Below are positions 42,894-51,048 of a stretch of 52,706 bases of DNA, in pieces (the first letter of the stretch is position 1; each line of letters opens with the position of its first letter). The notes beneath the pieces are model-generated. The model saw only the letters and a list, made by a program, of their open reading frames with translations. It did not search any database and was not told where the DNA came from. Source of the stretch: a virus; the IMG/VR virus record IMGVR_UViG_3300021960_000096, positions 1 through 52,706 of that record. The stretch is one strand, 5' to 3'. Position numbers and translations under genes: made by a program.

Positions 42894-43322
42894 CTAAATA
42901 TCAACTAATTTTAAATGATTTTTTTGATTAATCATTACATTAGAGGGTCTTATATCTAATTCTTCAGGATCTAATCCTAGTCTTTCTGCTTCTGCTTCTG
43001 TAGCATCGATCCACTCTTCTGGTATCTCTCCTTTGAAATCTCCTAAGACTTCAAGTTGAATAATACCTAACTTAGGACCTAACGTTTCAGCATCGTAGAT
43101 GTAAGCAAAGTTGTTTGTTTTTTTACCCTTAAGGATATGGGCGTGTTCTAATTCTATTTCGTCTGTGGTTACTTTATAGACACGTCCGTTAAGTAGATAA
43201 GCTGATCCGTAATCACCTGAACCTAGGTACTTACCGCCTTGATCCTTTATTTTGTCAATTTCTTTTTCAAACTCAGGATTGTAGTAAAGTATTTCTCCTA
43301 ATATGACGTGTGATAGTCTCAT
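42894..43322 (-). CDS. Miniature protein-kinase-like protein, candidate packaged effector
   Basis: The 142-aa protein has a glycine-rich loop, LGSGDYGSAY (33-41), and a Lys50 in VYKVT. Its catalytic-loop pattern is Asp123-IRPS-Asn128-VM, followed by Asp141 in LVD. The spacings of 5 (Asp to Asn) and 13 (Asn to Asp) equal those of eukaryotic-type kinases (Asp166, Asn171, Asp184 in PKA). The protein then stops at residue 142, so the substrate lobe is missing. The N-terminus MRLSHVILGE (Glu10) fits the targeting signal. It may phosphorylate a small molecule or a host protein. Confidence 0.65.
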   Translation of the reverse strand: MRLSHVILGEILYYNPEFEKEIDKIKDQGGKYLGSGDYGSAYLLNGRVYKVTTDEIELEHAHILKGKKTNNFAYIYDAETLGPKLGIIQLEVLGDFKGEIPEEWIDATEAEAERLGLDPEELDIRPSNVMINQKNHLKLVDI

Positions 43323-43327
43323 ACATT

Positions 43328-43687
43328 TTAATCTAAACCAGAAGTTCTTCCGGCTTGTCTTTCTTTATCTAACCAAGCTGCTTTACCAGCTGTGTATCTA
43401 TTCTTATCTGATATAAACCTATCGTCAAGTATTTTAACTTTCTCCCAGTACCCTGCTTCAGCATCTATTCTCAAATTAAAATCTCCATATCTTTTCTCCA
43501 TAAGTGATTTCCAATACCCTAATTGAGTTTCGGTATAAATTGATGAAGAAGAATCATCCGTGTTAGGAAGATTATACGGGGGTTTACCAAGTGTAGAAGC
43601 TAGTACATCCATAGTTAGCTCGCTTAGCTTCACTGTAGCTTGTCTAGGTCCTGGTTCTTCGTTAAGAATAATATCTGAAAGCTTCAT
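43328..43687 (-). CDS. Small protein with candidate capsid-targeting N-terminus
   Basis: The 119-aa protein starts MKLSDIILNE, with Glu10 in an L-N-E context. The middle is rich in Ser/Asp/Thr (NTDDSSSSIYTETQ). The C-terminus is charged and helical (YGDFNLRIDAEAGYWEKVK, KAAWLDKERQAG). The first nine residues are nearly identical in type to the 99-aa protein at 15538 (MKLTDIILE), although the bodies are unrelated. No function recognised. Confidence 0.55.
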   Translation of the reverse strand: MKLSDIILNEEPGPRQATVKLSELTMDVLASTLGKPPYNLPNTDDSSSSIYTETQLGYWKSLMEKRYGDFNLRIDAEAGYWEKVKILDDRFISDKNRYTAGKAAWLDKERQAGRTSGLD

Positions 43688-43712
43688 TATAAATCAGGTT
43701 ATGTTATCCATT

Positions 43713-43720
43713 AATAAATA
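43713..43720 (-). promoter_or_regulatory. Variant TATTTATT element
   Basis: This is a one-mismatch relative of the common element (context ACTATTTATTAATGG), 25 bases before the ATG at 43687 and just past the glycosyltransferase stop. Confidence 0.3.
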
Positions 43721-43722
43721 GT

Positions 43723-44613
43723 TTATAAAAGACTATTCTCACTGACTTGATTAAATTTGAACGATATACCTGTAGGTCCATTTTCTAAACTTTTCTTCTC
43801 AGCTGATGATATGTACTCTTTAAAACCAGGTGCTACATTTTCGTATAACCCATCATAGTGCCTTGTATCATAATCTTCCCAATCAGGTTGAGTTGTACTG
43901 CCCCAGATTCTATTAGGATGATTAAATGGCATAAATCTTGTATGAAGTATATGAGAGTGTTGTCTGATATATGACCAATTTGGACTAAAATATCTTTTAT
44001 CGTTATAGCATACTATGTCTATAAAAACGTCTGCAGGGTGAGTGATTTGATAAGAGCATTTTAAAAGCTCTAAAAGCATACTATGATTAACCATATAGGC
44101 ATGTGCACCAAACCCTTGCCATGGGTCAGGTATCTTAATATGTTTATTATAGTAGTTACCTGATACTTTTTCAGAAGCTCTACCCCACCAAAAACAGTCT
44201 ACTGAGTTTCTTTCAATAAACTTTAATACCTTTCTAAACTCTCCGTTAGTAAAAGCTTCTTTAGTAAAATGTTCAGTTGGAATAGCGTCATCTTCCATAA
44301 TTAGGAAGTAGCTAGTTTCGGTAATTCTTTCTTGAGTTTTTAAAATATGCTCCCATACAGATCTATGAGATAAGAAGCAACCTAATATATTTTTCGATAT
44401 TGCTCCTTCACCGCACCAAAACTCTTTTAAACGTTCTTCTTTTATTAATGCATCTACATCGATATCATCACCCATAATAGCATCAACAAACTTGTAGCTA
44501 AAGTCATCAAATATGCCCCAGCTATCTACGAAACGTTTTCTTCTCTCTAAATTTTTAGGATCACTTATAACGTATATACCTTGGGCGCCAAATTCATGTA
44601 CGCTCGGTTTCAT
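43723..44613 (-). CDS. GT25-like glycosyltransferase
   Basis: The 296-aa protein has the layout of GT25 (LPS glycosyltransferase) enzymes: an early GIYVISDPKNLERRKRF, DAIMGDDIDV, GCFLSHRSVWEHIL near residue 78-91, and the metal-binding FLIMEDDAIP near residue 105. WGRASEKV, then GAHAYMVNHSMLLELL, come later. These enzymes transfer sugars to LPS or to hydroxylysine in related families. In a phage it may modify the host surface or phage proteins. It is well separated from the other glycosyltransferase-like gene at 439-1296. Confidence 0.75.
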   Translation of the reverse strand: MKPSVHEFGAQGIYVISDPKNLERRKRFVDSWGIFDDFSYKFVDAIMGDDIDVDALIKEERLKEFWCGEGAISKNILGCFLSHRSVWEHILKTQERITETSYFLIMEDDAIPTEHFTKEAFTNGEFRKVLKFIERNSVDCFWWGRASEKVSGNYYNKHIKIPDPWQGFGAHAYMVNHSMLLELLKCSYQITHPADVFIDIVCYNDKRYFSPNWSYIRQHSHILHTRFMPFNHPNRIWGSTTQPDWEDYDTRHYDGLYENVAPGFKEYISSAEKKSLENGPTGISFKFNQVSENSLL

Positions 44614-44615
44614 TT

Positions 44616-44765
44616 TTATTTTCCTTGTCCTCTATACGGCTTAACGTAATTTTTAGACCCTTTGTTGCTAGATTGTTTTGTTTTAGCATGTACGCCTGGT
44701 CTTGATACTTTAGATTTTACTCTGTAGGTATTGAATTGAATACCTTTTGTTGATTTTGCTGCCAT
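44616..44765 (-). CDS. Small basic conserved peptide
   Basis: The 49-aa gene (ATG 44763-44765, TAA 44616) encodes MAAKSTKGIQFNTYRVKSK and then a Lys/Arg/Gly-rich C-terminus ending YRGQGK. It is adjacent to both neighbours with almost no gap. I recall very similar short proteins (KSTKGIQFNTYRVKSK, ending RGQGK) in other marine myoviruses, which supports coding. Its high charge suggests DNA or RNA binding. Confidence 0.6.
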   Translation of the reverse strand: MAAKSTKGIQFNTYRVKSKVSRPGVHAKTKQSSNKGSKNYVKPYRGQGK

Positions 44766-45020
44766 TTACAACTTTGTGATTTTAACTTTTAAATTACCTG
44801 TTCCTTTTATAAGACGGTGATACGTCTCTTTAGGAATAAATAGCTTATCAATAAAGACCGGGAATTCGTTATCCAATTGAAACTTCCAATCAGTCTCATG
44901 CAGGGCTTCGACTATTCTGTCTTCCCTGTCTCTATGCCATACTAATTCTATAGGGGAAATATCTTGAGAGAATTCTCTGATAACAAAACCGTCTTGCTCT
45001 TCTTCTTTATAAGGTCGCAT
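44766..45020 (-). CDS. Small cupin-like conserved phage protein
   Basis: The 84-aa protein starts MRPYKEEEQDGFVIREFS, with ELVWHRDREDRIVEAL and TDWKFQLDNEFPVFID following. Then IPKETYHRLIKGTGNLKVKI comes near the end. The two His-containing strands (WHRD and YHRLIKG) resemble a one-domain cupin barrel. I recall it as widespread in T4-like marine phages without known function. Confidence 0.6.
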   Translation of the reverse strand: MRPYKEEEQDGFVIREFSQDISPIELVWHRDREDRIVEALHETDWKFQLDNEFPVFIDKLFIPKETYHRLIKGTGNLKVKITKL

Positions 45021-45135
45021 TTAATTTAATTAAAACCGAGTTATTATGCTTTAAAAGCTTTAATAATTTATTTTGAGACTTTTTACGTTTACCGTACTTA
45101 GTTCTCTGCGGGGATGAGTGTTGACCTCTTGCCAT
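45007..45135 (-). CDS. Small Lys/Arg-rich peptide
   Basis: The 42-aa gene (ATG 45133-45135, TAA 45007) encodes MARGQHSSPQRTKYGKRKK, then a Leu/Lys helix ending VLIKLNATL. Its start overlaps the stop of the 261-aa gene (TAATG), and its end overlaps the cupin-like gene by 14 bases. The overlap and composition fit a real tiny phage gene, but the short length leaves doubt. Confidence 0.5.
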   Translation of the reverse strand: MARGQHSSPQRTKYGKRKKSQNKLLKLLKHNNSVLIKLNATL

Positions 45136-45920
45136 TACCAGTATCCTGAGAAGTTAGAACTACCGCCTAATGATTTCCAGTAACGTCCGATGTTACAAGA
45201 CCAGTAGCCAGCTTTTGTTTTATCTTTCTTAGTATCACATTTATGTCTTGCAGCAAATGAAGCTCTTGCTCCTTTTTGTTTAAATTTAACTGAAAGACCA
45301 GTATCACCAAATGATACTTTCTGTACATTTCCTTTTTTATTCTTTACGTAAACGTAGAATTTTTTAGAGCCTCCTCTTTTAGGTTTATTTAACTGAACCT
45401 TTTTACCTTGGTATTCAGATTCGTTCATATACCCTACTGAGGCTTTTAATAAGTCAAATCCAGAATAATCAAAAGATTCGTTATTCACTTTAACTGCTTT
45501 TCTGAATCTGTCCATATCGATTTGGCCACCAATTGATTCGACTAACTCTTTTACTAGATCATAATCGATCATTTCCTCAATAGAGGCTGCTTCGTCAATT
45601 GTATCCTCGTTCTCAATCATTTCATCAATTAGAGCGCCAATTTCGAATAGTGGATTATATTTTGTAGAGACCATTGGAAGATCTAAAGGAACTTTCATAC
45701 CGTTGTAATCTCCGTACTCTCCGATGTCAGTGGTTTCTAAAAGGTCTTCATCTTGCTCATTAAGTGTGATATAACCGTCTCTCCACGCTTGTCTTGCCTC
45801 AGCGAATAACTGTATAAAGGCATCAGAGCTATAACGGTAGACATTCTCAGATAAGGTGAGACCATTGTCTAAATGGTACTGTAGTGATGGTAGTCCAACT
45901 ATTTCTCTTAACTGTATCAT
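45135..45920 (-). CDS. Hypothetical protein with basic Cys-containing C-terminal module
   Basis: The 261-aa protein has an acidic helical N-terminal half. The C-terminal 90-residue module is basic: KKFYVYVKNKKGNVQKVSFG, then ARASFAARHKCDTKKDKTKAG and YWSCNIGRYWKS. The His-x-Cys and Cys in this module may bind metal. The module recurs in many marine phages to my knowledge, usually with unrelated N-termini. The N-terminus MIQLREIVG lacks the Glu of the targeting pattern. Function unknown. Confidence 0.55.
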   Translation of the reverse strand: MIQLREIVGLPSLQYHLDNGLTLSENVYRYSSDAFIQLFAEARQAWRDGYITLNEQDEDLLETTDIGEYGDYNGMKVPLDLPMVSTKYNPLFEIGALIDEMIENEDTIDEAASIEEMIDYDLVKELVESIGGQIDMDRFRKAVKVNNESFDYSGFDLLKASVGYMNESEYQGKKVQLNKPKRGGSKKFYVYVKNKKGNVQKVSFGDTGLSVKFKQKGARASFAARHKCDTKKDKTKAGYWSCNIGRYWKSLGGSSNFSGYW

Positions 45921-45922
45921 AA

Positions 45923-46420
45923 TTAATCTTCTGGTATAAAATCTTTCCTGTAAAATTTACCAAGTACGTTATCATTAATGTAATTGGTTCTATTCTCTAG
46001 TACTTCATTTATAAATAGGTGTTTACATTCAAAATACGTTAAAAGCTTTTTATTTGGTACAAAATCTAATATTCTACGCTCAAAATCTTCACGTAGATCT
46101 TTTGATTCTTTTACTAACTTTATAATTTGTGGATGGGATCCATAATAATCTTTCCAATCTGATTCTGTTACCACTTTTTCTTTTAAAGGAGTTCTTCCTC
46201 CAATCCCATTTGCCTTTCTTTCCTCTCTCAAGGCTTCAAGGGCTCTTTTTCCAAGTCTTTTGTTTCGCTCAAAGAATAGTACTTTTTTTCCTATATACTT
46301 TAAGCCGGTTGGCTTATGTAATGTTTCGTAAATAAAACCATAAGTGCCTTGCGGCATGTCTGAAATATCTGTTATAAGCCTACCCTGAAAAGACCAGGTA
46401 GGTAGTGTTGGCATGTTCAT
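45923..46420 (-). CDS. GIY-YIG-like nuclease
   Basis: The 165-aa protein has YGFIY at residues 27-31 and YIGKK at 42-46, at the spacing of a GIY-YIG catalytic domain. WKDYYGSHPQI near residue 90 and a Glu-containing helix follow. It is short, with no clear DNA-recognition domain beyond the core. Such phage proteins are homing endonucleases or repair nucleases. Two bases separate it from the 261-aa gene. Confidence 0.6.
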   Translation of the reverse strand: MNMPTLPTWSFQGRLITDISDMPQGTYGFIYETLHKPTGLKYIGKKVLFFERNKRLGKRALEALREERKANGIGGRTPLKEKVVTESDWKDYYGSHPQIIKLVKESKDLREDFERRILDFVPNKKLLTYFECKHLFINEVLENRTNYINDNVLGKFYRKDFIPED

Positions 46421-46438
46421 ATGTTTAGGTTTGTGTCG

Positions 46439-48346
46439 CTAGAGCTTACTTTTAAGCTCATCAATCTGAAGTTGCTGCTCTTTAACAGCTTGTATTAATA
46501 ACGCGACTATTTTTTCATAACGTACTGCTTTATATCCATTATCTCTTTCTGCTACTACTTCTGGCAGCACTTTTTCAATTTCTTGAGCAATAACACCAAC
46601 ATCGTGACCGCTATGCTCAGAATTACCATTCCAGTCAAATTCATATCCTCCAATTTGATTTATTTTAACTAATGCATCAGCTATAGGTGTAACATTATCT
46701 TTTAACCTAGAGTCAGATGTATGGTATGCAGTGATATCTCCTGTAACGTTGACTGATCCAGAAACGGTTAAGTTAGTTCCTACTGTTGTAAGACCGGCTT
46801 TAGTCTGGAATAAAAGTTTGTCGTAGGCTGCTCCATAAGCATAATAATCTCCGTCTCCAGAAATTACTGAGAATGAATCACTAGTATCATTGTCTCTAAC
46901 ACCAACTACTACGTGTCCGTTGGCTTGTCCTTCGATTATTGTACCGAAATTAGATCCTTCAACTAATCCTACGATATCAGTATTGGCAGATGTATAGTTT
47001 GTTAACTCTGTGCTACCAATAGTAAGAGTAGTTCCGTCAAATGTTAAATTAGCTTCACCATTGAGTGTACTATCACCATTAGCAGTTAATATTCTATTAT
47101 TAGCATCATTATTAATTGTAATAGTGCCTGCAGTTAAAGCTGCTAAAGAAGAAGATACGGAAGTAAATCCGTTTAAAGTTAAATCAACAAATGTAGGGCT
47201 ATCTGCTGTTTGTAGTCCGGTATCAATATTTCCTCCCGATACTCCGTTAGTGGTTAGTCTAACTGTACCTTGGTTAGGAGAAGATAAAACTGATCCAGAA
47301 ACTACAGATGCTGGTAATAATTTCTTAACTTGAACTGATCCAGAAACTACAGATGCTGGTAATAAGCTCTTAACTTGAATTGAAGAAGAAACTATACCAG
47401 TAGGTATGTTCTGTAAATCATTATAGTCTGTTGATAGAGCTCCAATAGTTGTATTGATACTTGCTAACGAAGCTGATACACTACCCCATTGGTTAATTCT
47501 AACATCAGAACCAGTTATTGCTTGTTGTGTGACAATACTACCGGTAAAGATATGTTTGTCTGATGCTGCATCACCAAAGATGTTTGAACCTGAGTTGTAT
47601 AAAATAGAAGAGCTTACATAGGTAGTATTTATTTCAACTGCATTAATTCTACCTGTTACCGTTAAGTCTCCTGTAAATGTATCTGTTGTATTAAGTAGGT
47701 ATGTAGCTGCTGCTGAAGCACTATTAGCGGTTATGTCTGCTGCAAGTGAAGCGCTGTTGGCTACTATGTCTGCTGCAAGGGAAGCTGAAGCATCGGTAGA
47801 AAATCTTAAATTAGAGGCAAAAGAAGCAGAAACACTTCCCCATCCGTCTATGTAAGCATCTGACCCTGTTATACTTCCTTCTACTTCTAAACTACCAGTA
47901 AAGGCATGCGTATCATCAAATGAGTTTCCAAACTTAGTTGAACCTGAGTCAAATACTATAGAAGCATTATTGAACTCAGTTCTCATTTCTTGAGCAGTAA
48001 CTGTACCTGTTACAACTAAATCTCCATCTATTGTTGCATTTCCTACGTTATAAAAAGAACCAGTATTTTTTAATGCTGATTGTCTATAGTCATATAAAAA
48101 GTTAGCAGAAGAAGAAACTAAGGCATTAGCACCTGATGGTTCGTTACCTTCTTTAAATTGAATATGGTAATCGTATCCAGCAGGAGGAGCAATAGGTAGT
48201 TGAATCTCGTTATTAAGAGAAGCGGAAGTATATAAATAAATTGATGTTCCGCTATATGAAGCAGAATAGAAAAAGGATCTAAAGTTGTTATCTAACTCTA
48301 GGTGTGTTAATGCTTGTCCTTTATCTCCTCTTAATTTGATTGCCAT
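46439..48346 (-). CDS. Long tail fibre with S74 chaperone (long isoform)
   Basis: The 635-aa protein starts MAIKLRGDKGQALTHLELDN, an N-terminus shared with the 211-aa protein next to it. The middle contains repeated NASxAADITANSAS and GSVQVKxLLPASVV segments, IPTGIVSSSIQV, and a beta-rich region. The last 105 residues are an S74 chaperone: YHTSDSRLKDNV, VGVIAQEIEKVLPEVV, and a C-terminal coiled coil. Self-cleavage before Ser in TSDSR is expected. The 2 x 45-base tandem repeat at 47288-47377 lies inside. Confidence 0.85.
   Translation of the reverse strand: MAIKLRGDKGQALTHLELDNNFRSFFYSASYSGTSIYLYTSASLNNEIQLPIAPPAGYDYHIQFKEGNEPSGANALVSSSANFLYDYRQSALKNTGSFYNVGNATIDGDLVVTGTVTAQEMRTEFNNASIVFDSGSTKFGNSFDDTHAFTGSLEVEGSITGSDAYIDGWGSVSASFASNLRFSTDASASLAADIVANSASLAADITANSASAAATYLLNTTDTFTGDLTVTGRINAVEINTTYVSSSILYNSGSNIFGDAASDKHIFTGSIVTQQAITGSDVRINQWGSVSASLASINTTIGALSTDYNDLQNIPTGIVSSSIQVKSLLPASVVSGSVQVKKLLPASVVSGSVLSSPNQGTVRLTTNGVSGGNIDTGLQTADSPTFVDLTLNGFTSVSSSLAALTAGTITINNDANNRILTANGDSTLNGEANLTFDGTTLTIGSTELTNYTSANTDIVGLVEGSNFGTIIEGQANGHVVVGVRDNDTSDSFSVISGDGDYYAYGAAYDKLLFQTKAGLTTVGTNLTVSGSVNVTGDITAYHTSDSRLKDNVTPIADALVKINQIGGYEFDWNGNSEHSGHDVGVIAQEIEKVLPEVVAERDNGYKAVRYEKIVALLIQAVKEQQLQIDELKSKL
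47288..47377 (-). repeat. Tandem 45-base repeat inside the fibre gene
   Basis: Two nearly identical 45-base units (47288-47332 and 47333-47377) encode 15 residues each (VKxLLPASVVSGSVQ). Length variation here would stay in frame. Confidence 0.85.
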
Positions 48347-48347
48347 C

Positions 48348-48983
48348 TTACTTTTCTAATTTAGATATTCTTTCTTCTAAATCCATTATAATGCTATTTT
48401 GTTCATTAATAGCTTCAACTAGAAGAGGAACAATTTTAGAGTAGTCTACAGAAAGGTATGAATTATTATCTTCCGAAACAACTTCTGGAAGGACTTTCTG
48501 TACGTTTTGGGCTATTACCCCGACCTGTCTTTCTGGTTGATCTTTCCAATTAAAGTATACTCCTTCTATCTGTCCTACTCTCGATAATGCATTGTCTATA
48601 GGATAAATATTTTCTTTTAACCTTTCGTCAGAGTTTGATAGTAAACCATCGGATGCTCTAATACTACCGGAAACTTCTAGGTTATAGGTTAAATTTTCTA
48701 CTGATGTATTAATACCTACTTTAGAGCCGCTATAAATGAAGTCTGCTGCTCCTGCTAGGTTATTGTTATTATTGTACTGTACATTCCATACAGTTCCCGC
48801 AACAGTACCTACTGATAAAGGAATTCTATGTGAAGATTGGTTTACAGGGACGTTTAAACTACTCGTATAGTGTAGGTATAAGTCGCTACCAGCAATAGAG
48901 CTCGAGTAATAGAATGAACCTAAGTTCGTATCCATTTCGGCGTACGTTAATGCTTGTCCCTTATTTGCTCTAAATTTTATCAT
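48348..48983 (-). CDS. Short S74-ended fibre (short isoform)
   Basis: The 211-aa protein shares its first 35 residues in pattern with the 635-aa fibre (MIKFRANKGQALTYAEMD, SFYYSSS). It also has an S74 domain at its end: SDERLKENI, QVGVIAQNVQKVLPEVV and a coiled coil. The middle is only about 60 residues. It therefore looks like the same anchor and chaperone with a minimal shaft. The catalytic Ser-Asp and Lys of the family are present. Confidence 0.8.
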   Translation of the reverse strand: MIKFRANKGQALTYAEMDTNLGSFYYSSSIAGSDLYLHYTSSLNVPVNQSSHRIPLSVGTVAGTVWNVQYNNNNNLAGAADFIYSGSKVGINTSVENLTYNLEVSGSIRASDGLLSNSDERLKENIYPIDNALSRVGQIEGVYFNWKDQPERQVGVIAQNVQKVLPEVVSEDNNSYLSVDYSKIVPLLVEAINEQNSIIMDLEERISKLEK

Positions 48984-49996
48984 TATAGGTCTAATTTTAC
49001 AACAAATGTCATGTCACTGTTTTGGGTTTTCTGAATCGGTCTATTTGTCTTTGCAATTGCTATTAATTCATTTGCATCATTATATAGTCCTATCGAAGTT
49101 ACATAAGGCGAGAACATACTTCCTGTTACGTTGCTCGCTATCACCCCATTTGAGCCTGTCTGTGCTGATGGGTTGTATGTAAAATTCATTTCAGAATCTT
49201 TAACCTTACAATGAACGTTATATGTATAAATAGGTTGGTTTGATTTCCATCGCAGTATATGTCTAGAATAAGTACTTAAATATCTAGCAACGTCTGTGTC
49301 TGTTATTATGGCCAGCCCTTGATTATAAATAATATCGCCAACAATTTTTTTAGGTTCTGTATAATTAAATTCTGACCCAGAAAAAATTAATCCTCCGTTA
49401 CCGTCATCAACTATTTCTATACGCTGTTGGCCTCTATCAATATCAGTATAGTCTTCCTCTACGTATGAATCTTCATTTGCTAGATAATCATCTGTATCTA
49501 TAGGATTAGAACTATACCAGTAGTTGGGATGTTCTATAAATTGATCCTCTCCTGAGAATCTATCTTGACAATATCCGTCAATTACAAATTCATCGTAGTC
49601 AGTTTCAAATAGAGGTTTAAATTCAAAAGTTTTAGGTACTACAAAAGTACCAAATACGTCTCTAGGTATTGATATAACTCCTACTTCAGATTTAATATCT
49701 CTAGCGCCGCTAACTGTTAATGTAGTTTGAAGAGATAAATCTCTAGAACCACTAAACACGCCTGCACCAATACCATCGGCGTAGTAGCCGTGGTTGATGC
49801 TATCGTATACAAGTTTCTCGTATCTGTTATTACGTAAGTCAGAGGGATAGGGGAAGCCTGGTGTAGAACCAGAAAAGCCCCTAAGTGTTTCTATGTTATA
49901 GGTAGTTAATAAACTTCCACTAGCAACCCACTGTTTACGTGCAGAGTAATCAGAAACATATACGTCTTGACGATTCAGTTTTTTGAAGGCGCTCAT
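48983..49996 (-). CDS. Tail/baseplate structural protein, paralog A
   Basis: The 337-aa protein begins MSAFKKLNRQDVYVSDYSARK and ends with YVTSIGLYNDANELIAIAKTNRP. That C-terminal module is shared with the 348-aa protein upstream (YVTAVGLYNDNNDLLAVAKLSRP). Other shared features are FSGSR-type Gly/Ser turns and a late FTYNPSAQTGSNG. Likely a baseplate wedge or fibre-connector protein duplicated in tandem. I recall similar proteins in marine T4-like phages, without a firm function. Confidence 0.65.
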   Translation of the reverse strand: MSAFKKLNRQDVYVSDYSARKQWVASGSLLTTYNIETLRGFSGSTPGFPYPSDLRNNRYEKLVYDSINHGYYADGIGAGVFSGSRDLSLQTTLTVSGARDIKSEVGVISIPRDVFGTFVVPKTFEFKPLFETDYDEFVIDGYCQDRFSGEDQFIEHPNYWYSSNPIDTDDYLANEDSYVEEDYTDIDRGQQRIEIVDDGNGGLIFSGSEFNYTEPKKIVGDIIYNQGLAIITDTDVARYLSTYSRHILRWKSNQPIYTYNVHCKVKDSEMNFTYNPSAQTGSNGVIASNVTGSMFSPYVTSIGLYNDANELIAIAKTNRPIQKTQNSDMTFVVKLDL

Positions 49997-49999
49997 TCA

Positions 50000-51046
50000 T
50001 TAATAATCAAGCTTAACTCTTACTAATGCCTCTTTTGTAAAGTCCTTTAATAAAGGTCTAGAAAGCTTAGCAACAGCAAGTAGGTCGTTGTTATCATTAT
50101 ACAGTCCAACTGCAGTAACATATGATTGAGGTGAATCAATCATAACAGAGTGTCTTATTTCTCCTGATCCTGTAATTAGAGATGGGTTTGTTGAGTAGTT
50201 AAATTCTCCGTTTCTTGCTCTAACAAATACGAAGTTAGAAGAAATAGTTTCTTCTGATTGAATTCTAAAGCCTCCTCCTCTTCTAAATAAATCGTATCCT
50301 TGTTGTAGGTTACTCTTACTTCCTGAGTAAATAATTCTGTTGGATAATTCGTTAGCTTCAAATCTAAGACCACCACTCACAGGTGATTCGTTTAAAGCAT
50401 TTACGTTTAGTAATACTACTCCGATATCAGGTAGTATCTTTCCGTAAGAACCTTTCGATACTGTATATCCATTATTATTTAAAGAAGTATTGACTACTCC
50501 TAATGAACCGGAAACTAATTCGTAAACTCTACCAGCATCTGTAAACGTTACAGTACTAGCTACCTGACTGTTGTCAGTAAGTGTTCTGCTGTAAATTCTT
50601 CCGTTACTTGCAGAATGTTCTAGAGTCAAGGTTAGTGTACCAGGTAAAAGTTTTTCTTTAAATCTAGCTCTCTCAATACTGATAGCATAAAATTGTTCAG
50701 AAGCTACTCCTCCAAATACGAAATCAGAATCTTCATCTCCTAGAATTAATGATCTATATTGACCATAAATTGTAGAAGAAGGAGTTTTACCAGGAACGTT
50801 AGGGTTATAGTACAAGCTACCAGATCCTTTTTTATGACCATATGCTAGAGAGAATTGTACTCTAGCTTCGTCAAGTGCTGAGCCTGTTTGAAAAACATCG
50901 TAGTAATAGTCACCGGATGAACCTCCGGTTTGTGTTGATGATGTATAGAAGCCTGTTAGAGTAGTCTTATTACCTGTCCATACTGGTGTAGAGACTGACT
51001 CTGCACTTACTACTACATCTTCTGCATCGAATCTTTTAAATGACAT
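50000..51046 (-). CDS. Tail/baseplate structural protein, paralog B
   Basis: The 348-aa protein starts MSFKRFDAEDVVVSAESVS and has a Ser/Tyr/Gly-rich middle. FNYSTNPSLITGSGEIRHSV precedes the YVTAVGLYNDNNDLLAVAKL end. It is the tandem paralog of the 337-aa gene, with three bases between them. Both end in acidic or Tyr residues after VKLD. Confidence 0.65.
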   Translation of the reverse strand: MSFKRFDAEDVVVSAESVSTPVWTGNKTTLTGFYTSSTQTGGSSGDYYYDVFQTGSALDEARVQFSLAYGHKKGSGSLYYNPNVPGKTPSSTIYGQYRSLILGDEDSDFVFGGVASEQFYAISIERARFKEKLLPGTLTLTLEHSASNGRIYSRTLTDNSQVASTVTFTDAGRVYELVSGSLGVVNTSLNNNGYTVSKGSYGKILPDIGVVLLNVNALNESPVSGGLRFEANELSNRIIYSGSKSNLQQGYDLFRRGGGFRIQSEETISSNFVFVRARNGEFNYSTNPSLITGSGEIRHSVMIDSPQSYVTAVGLYNDNNDLLAVAKLSRPLLKDFTKEALVRVKLDY

Positions 51047-51048
51047 GA

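Noticed and set aside
46010-46017. TATTTATA inside the GIY-YIG-like gene, 89 bases before the 261-aa gene
   Set aside because: It is coding sequence far from the start, so not separable from chance.
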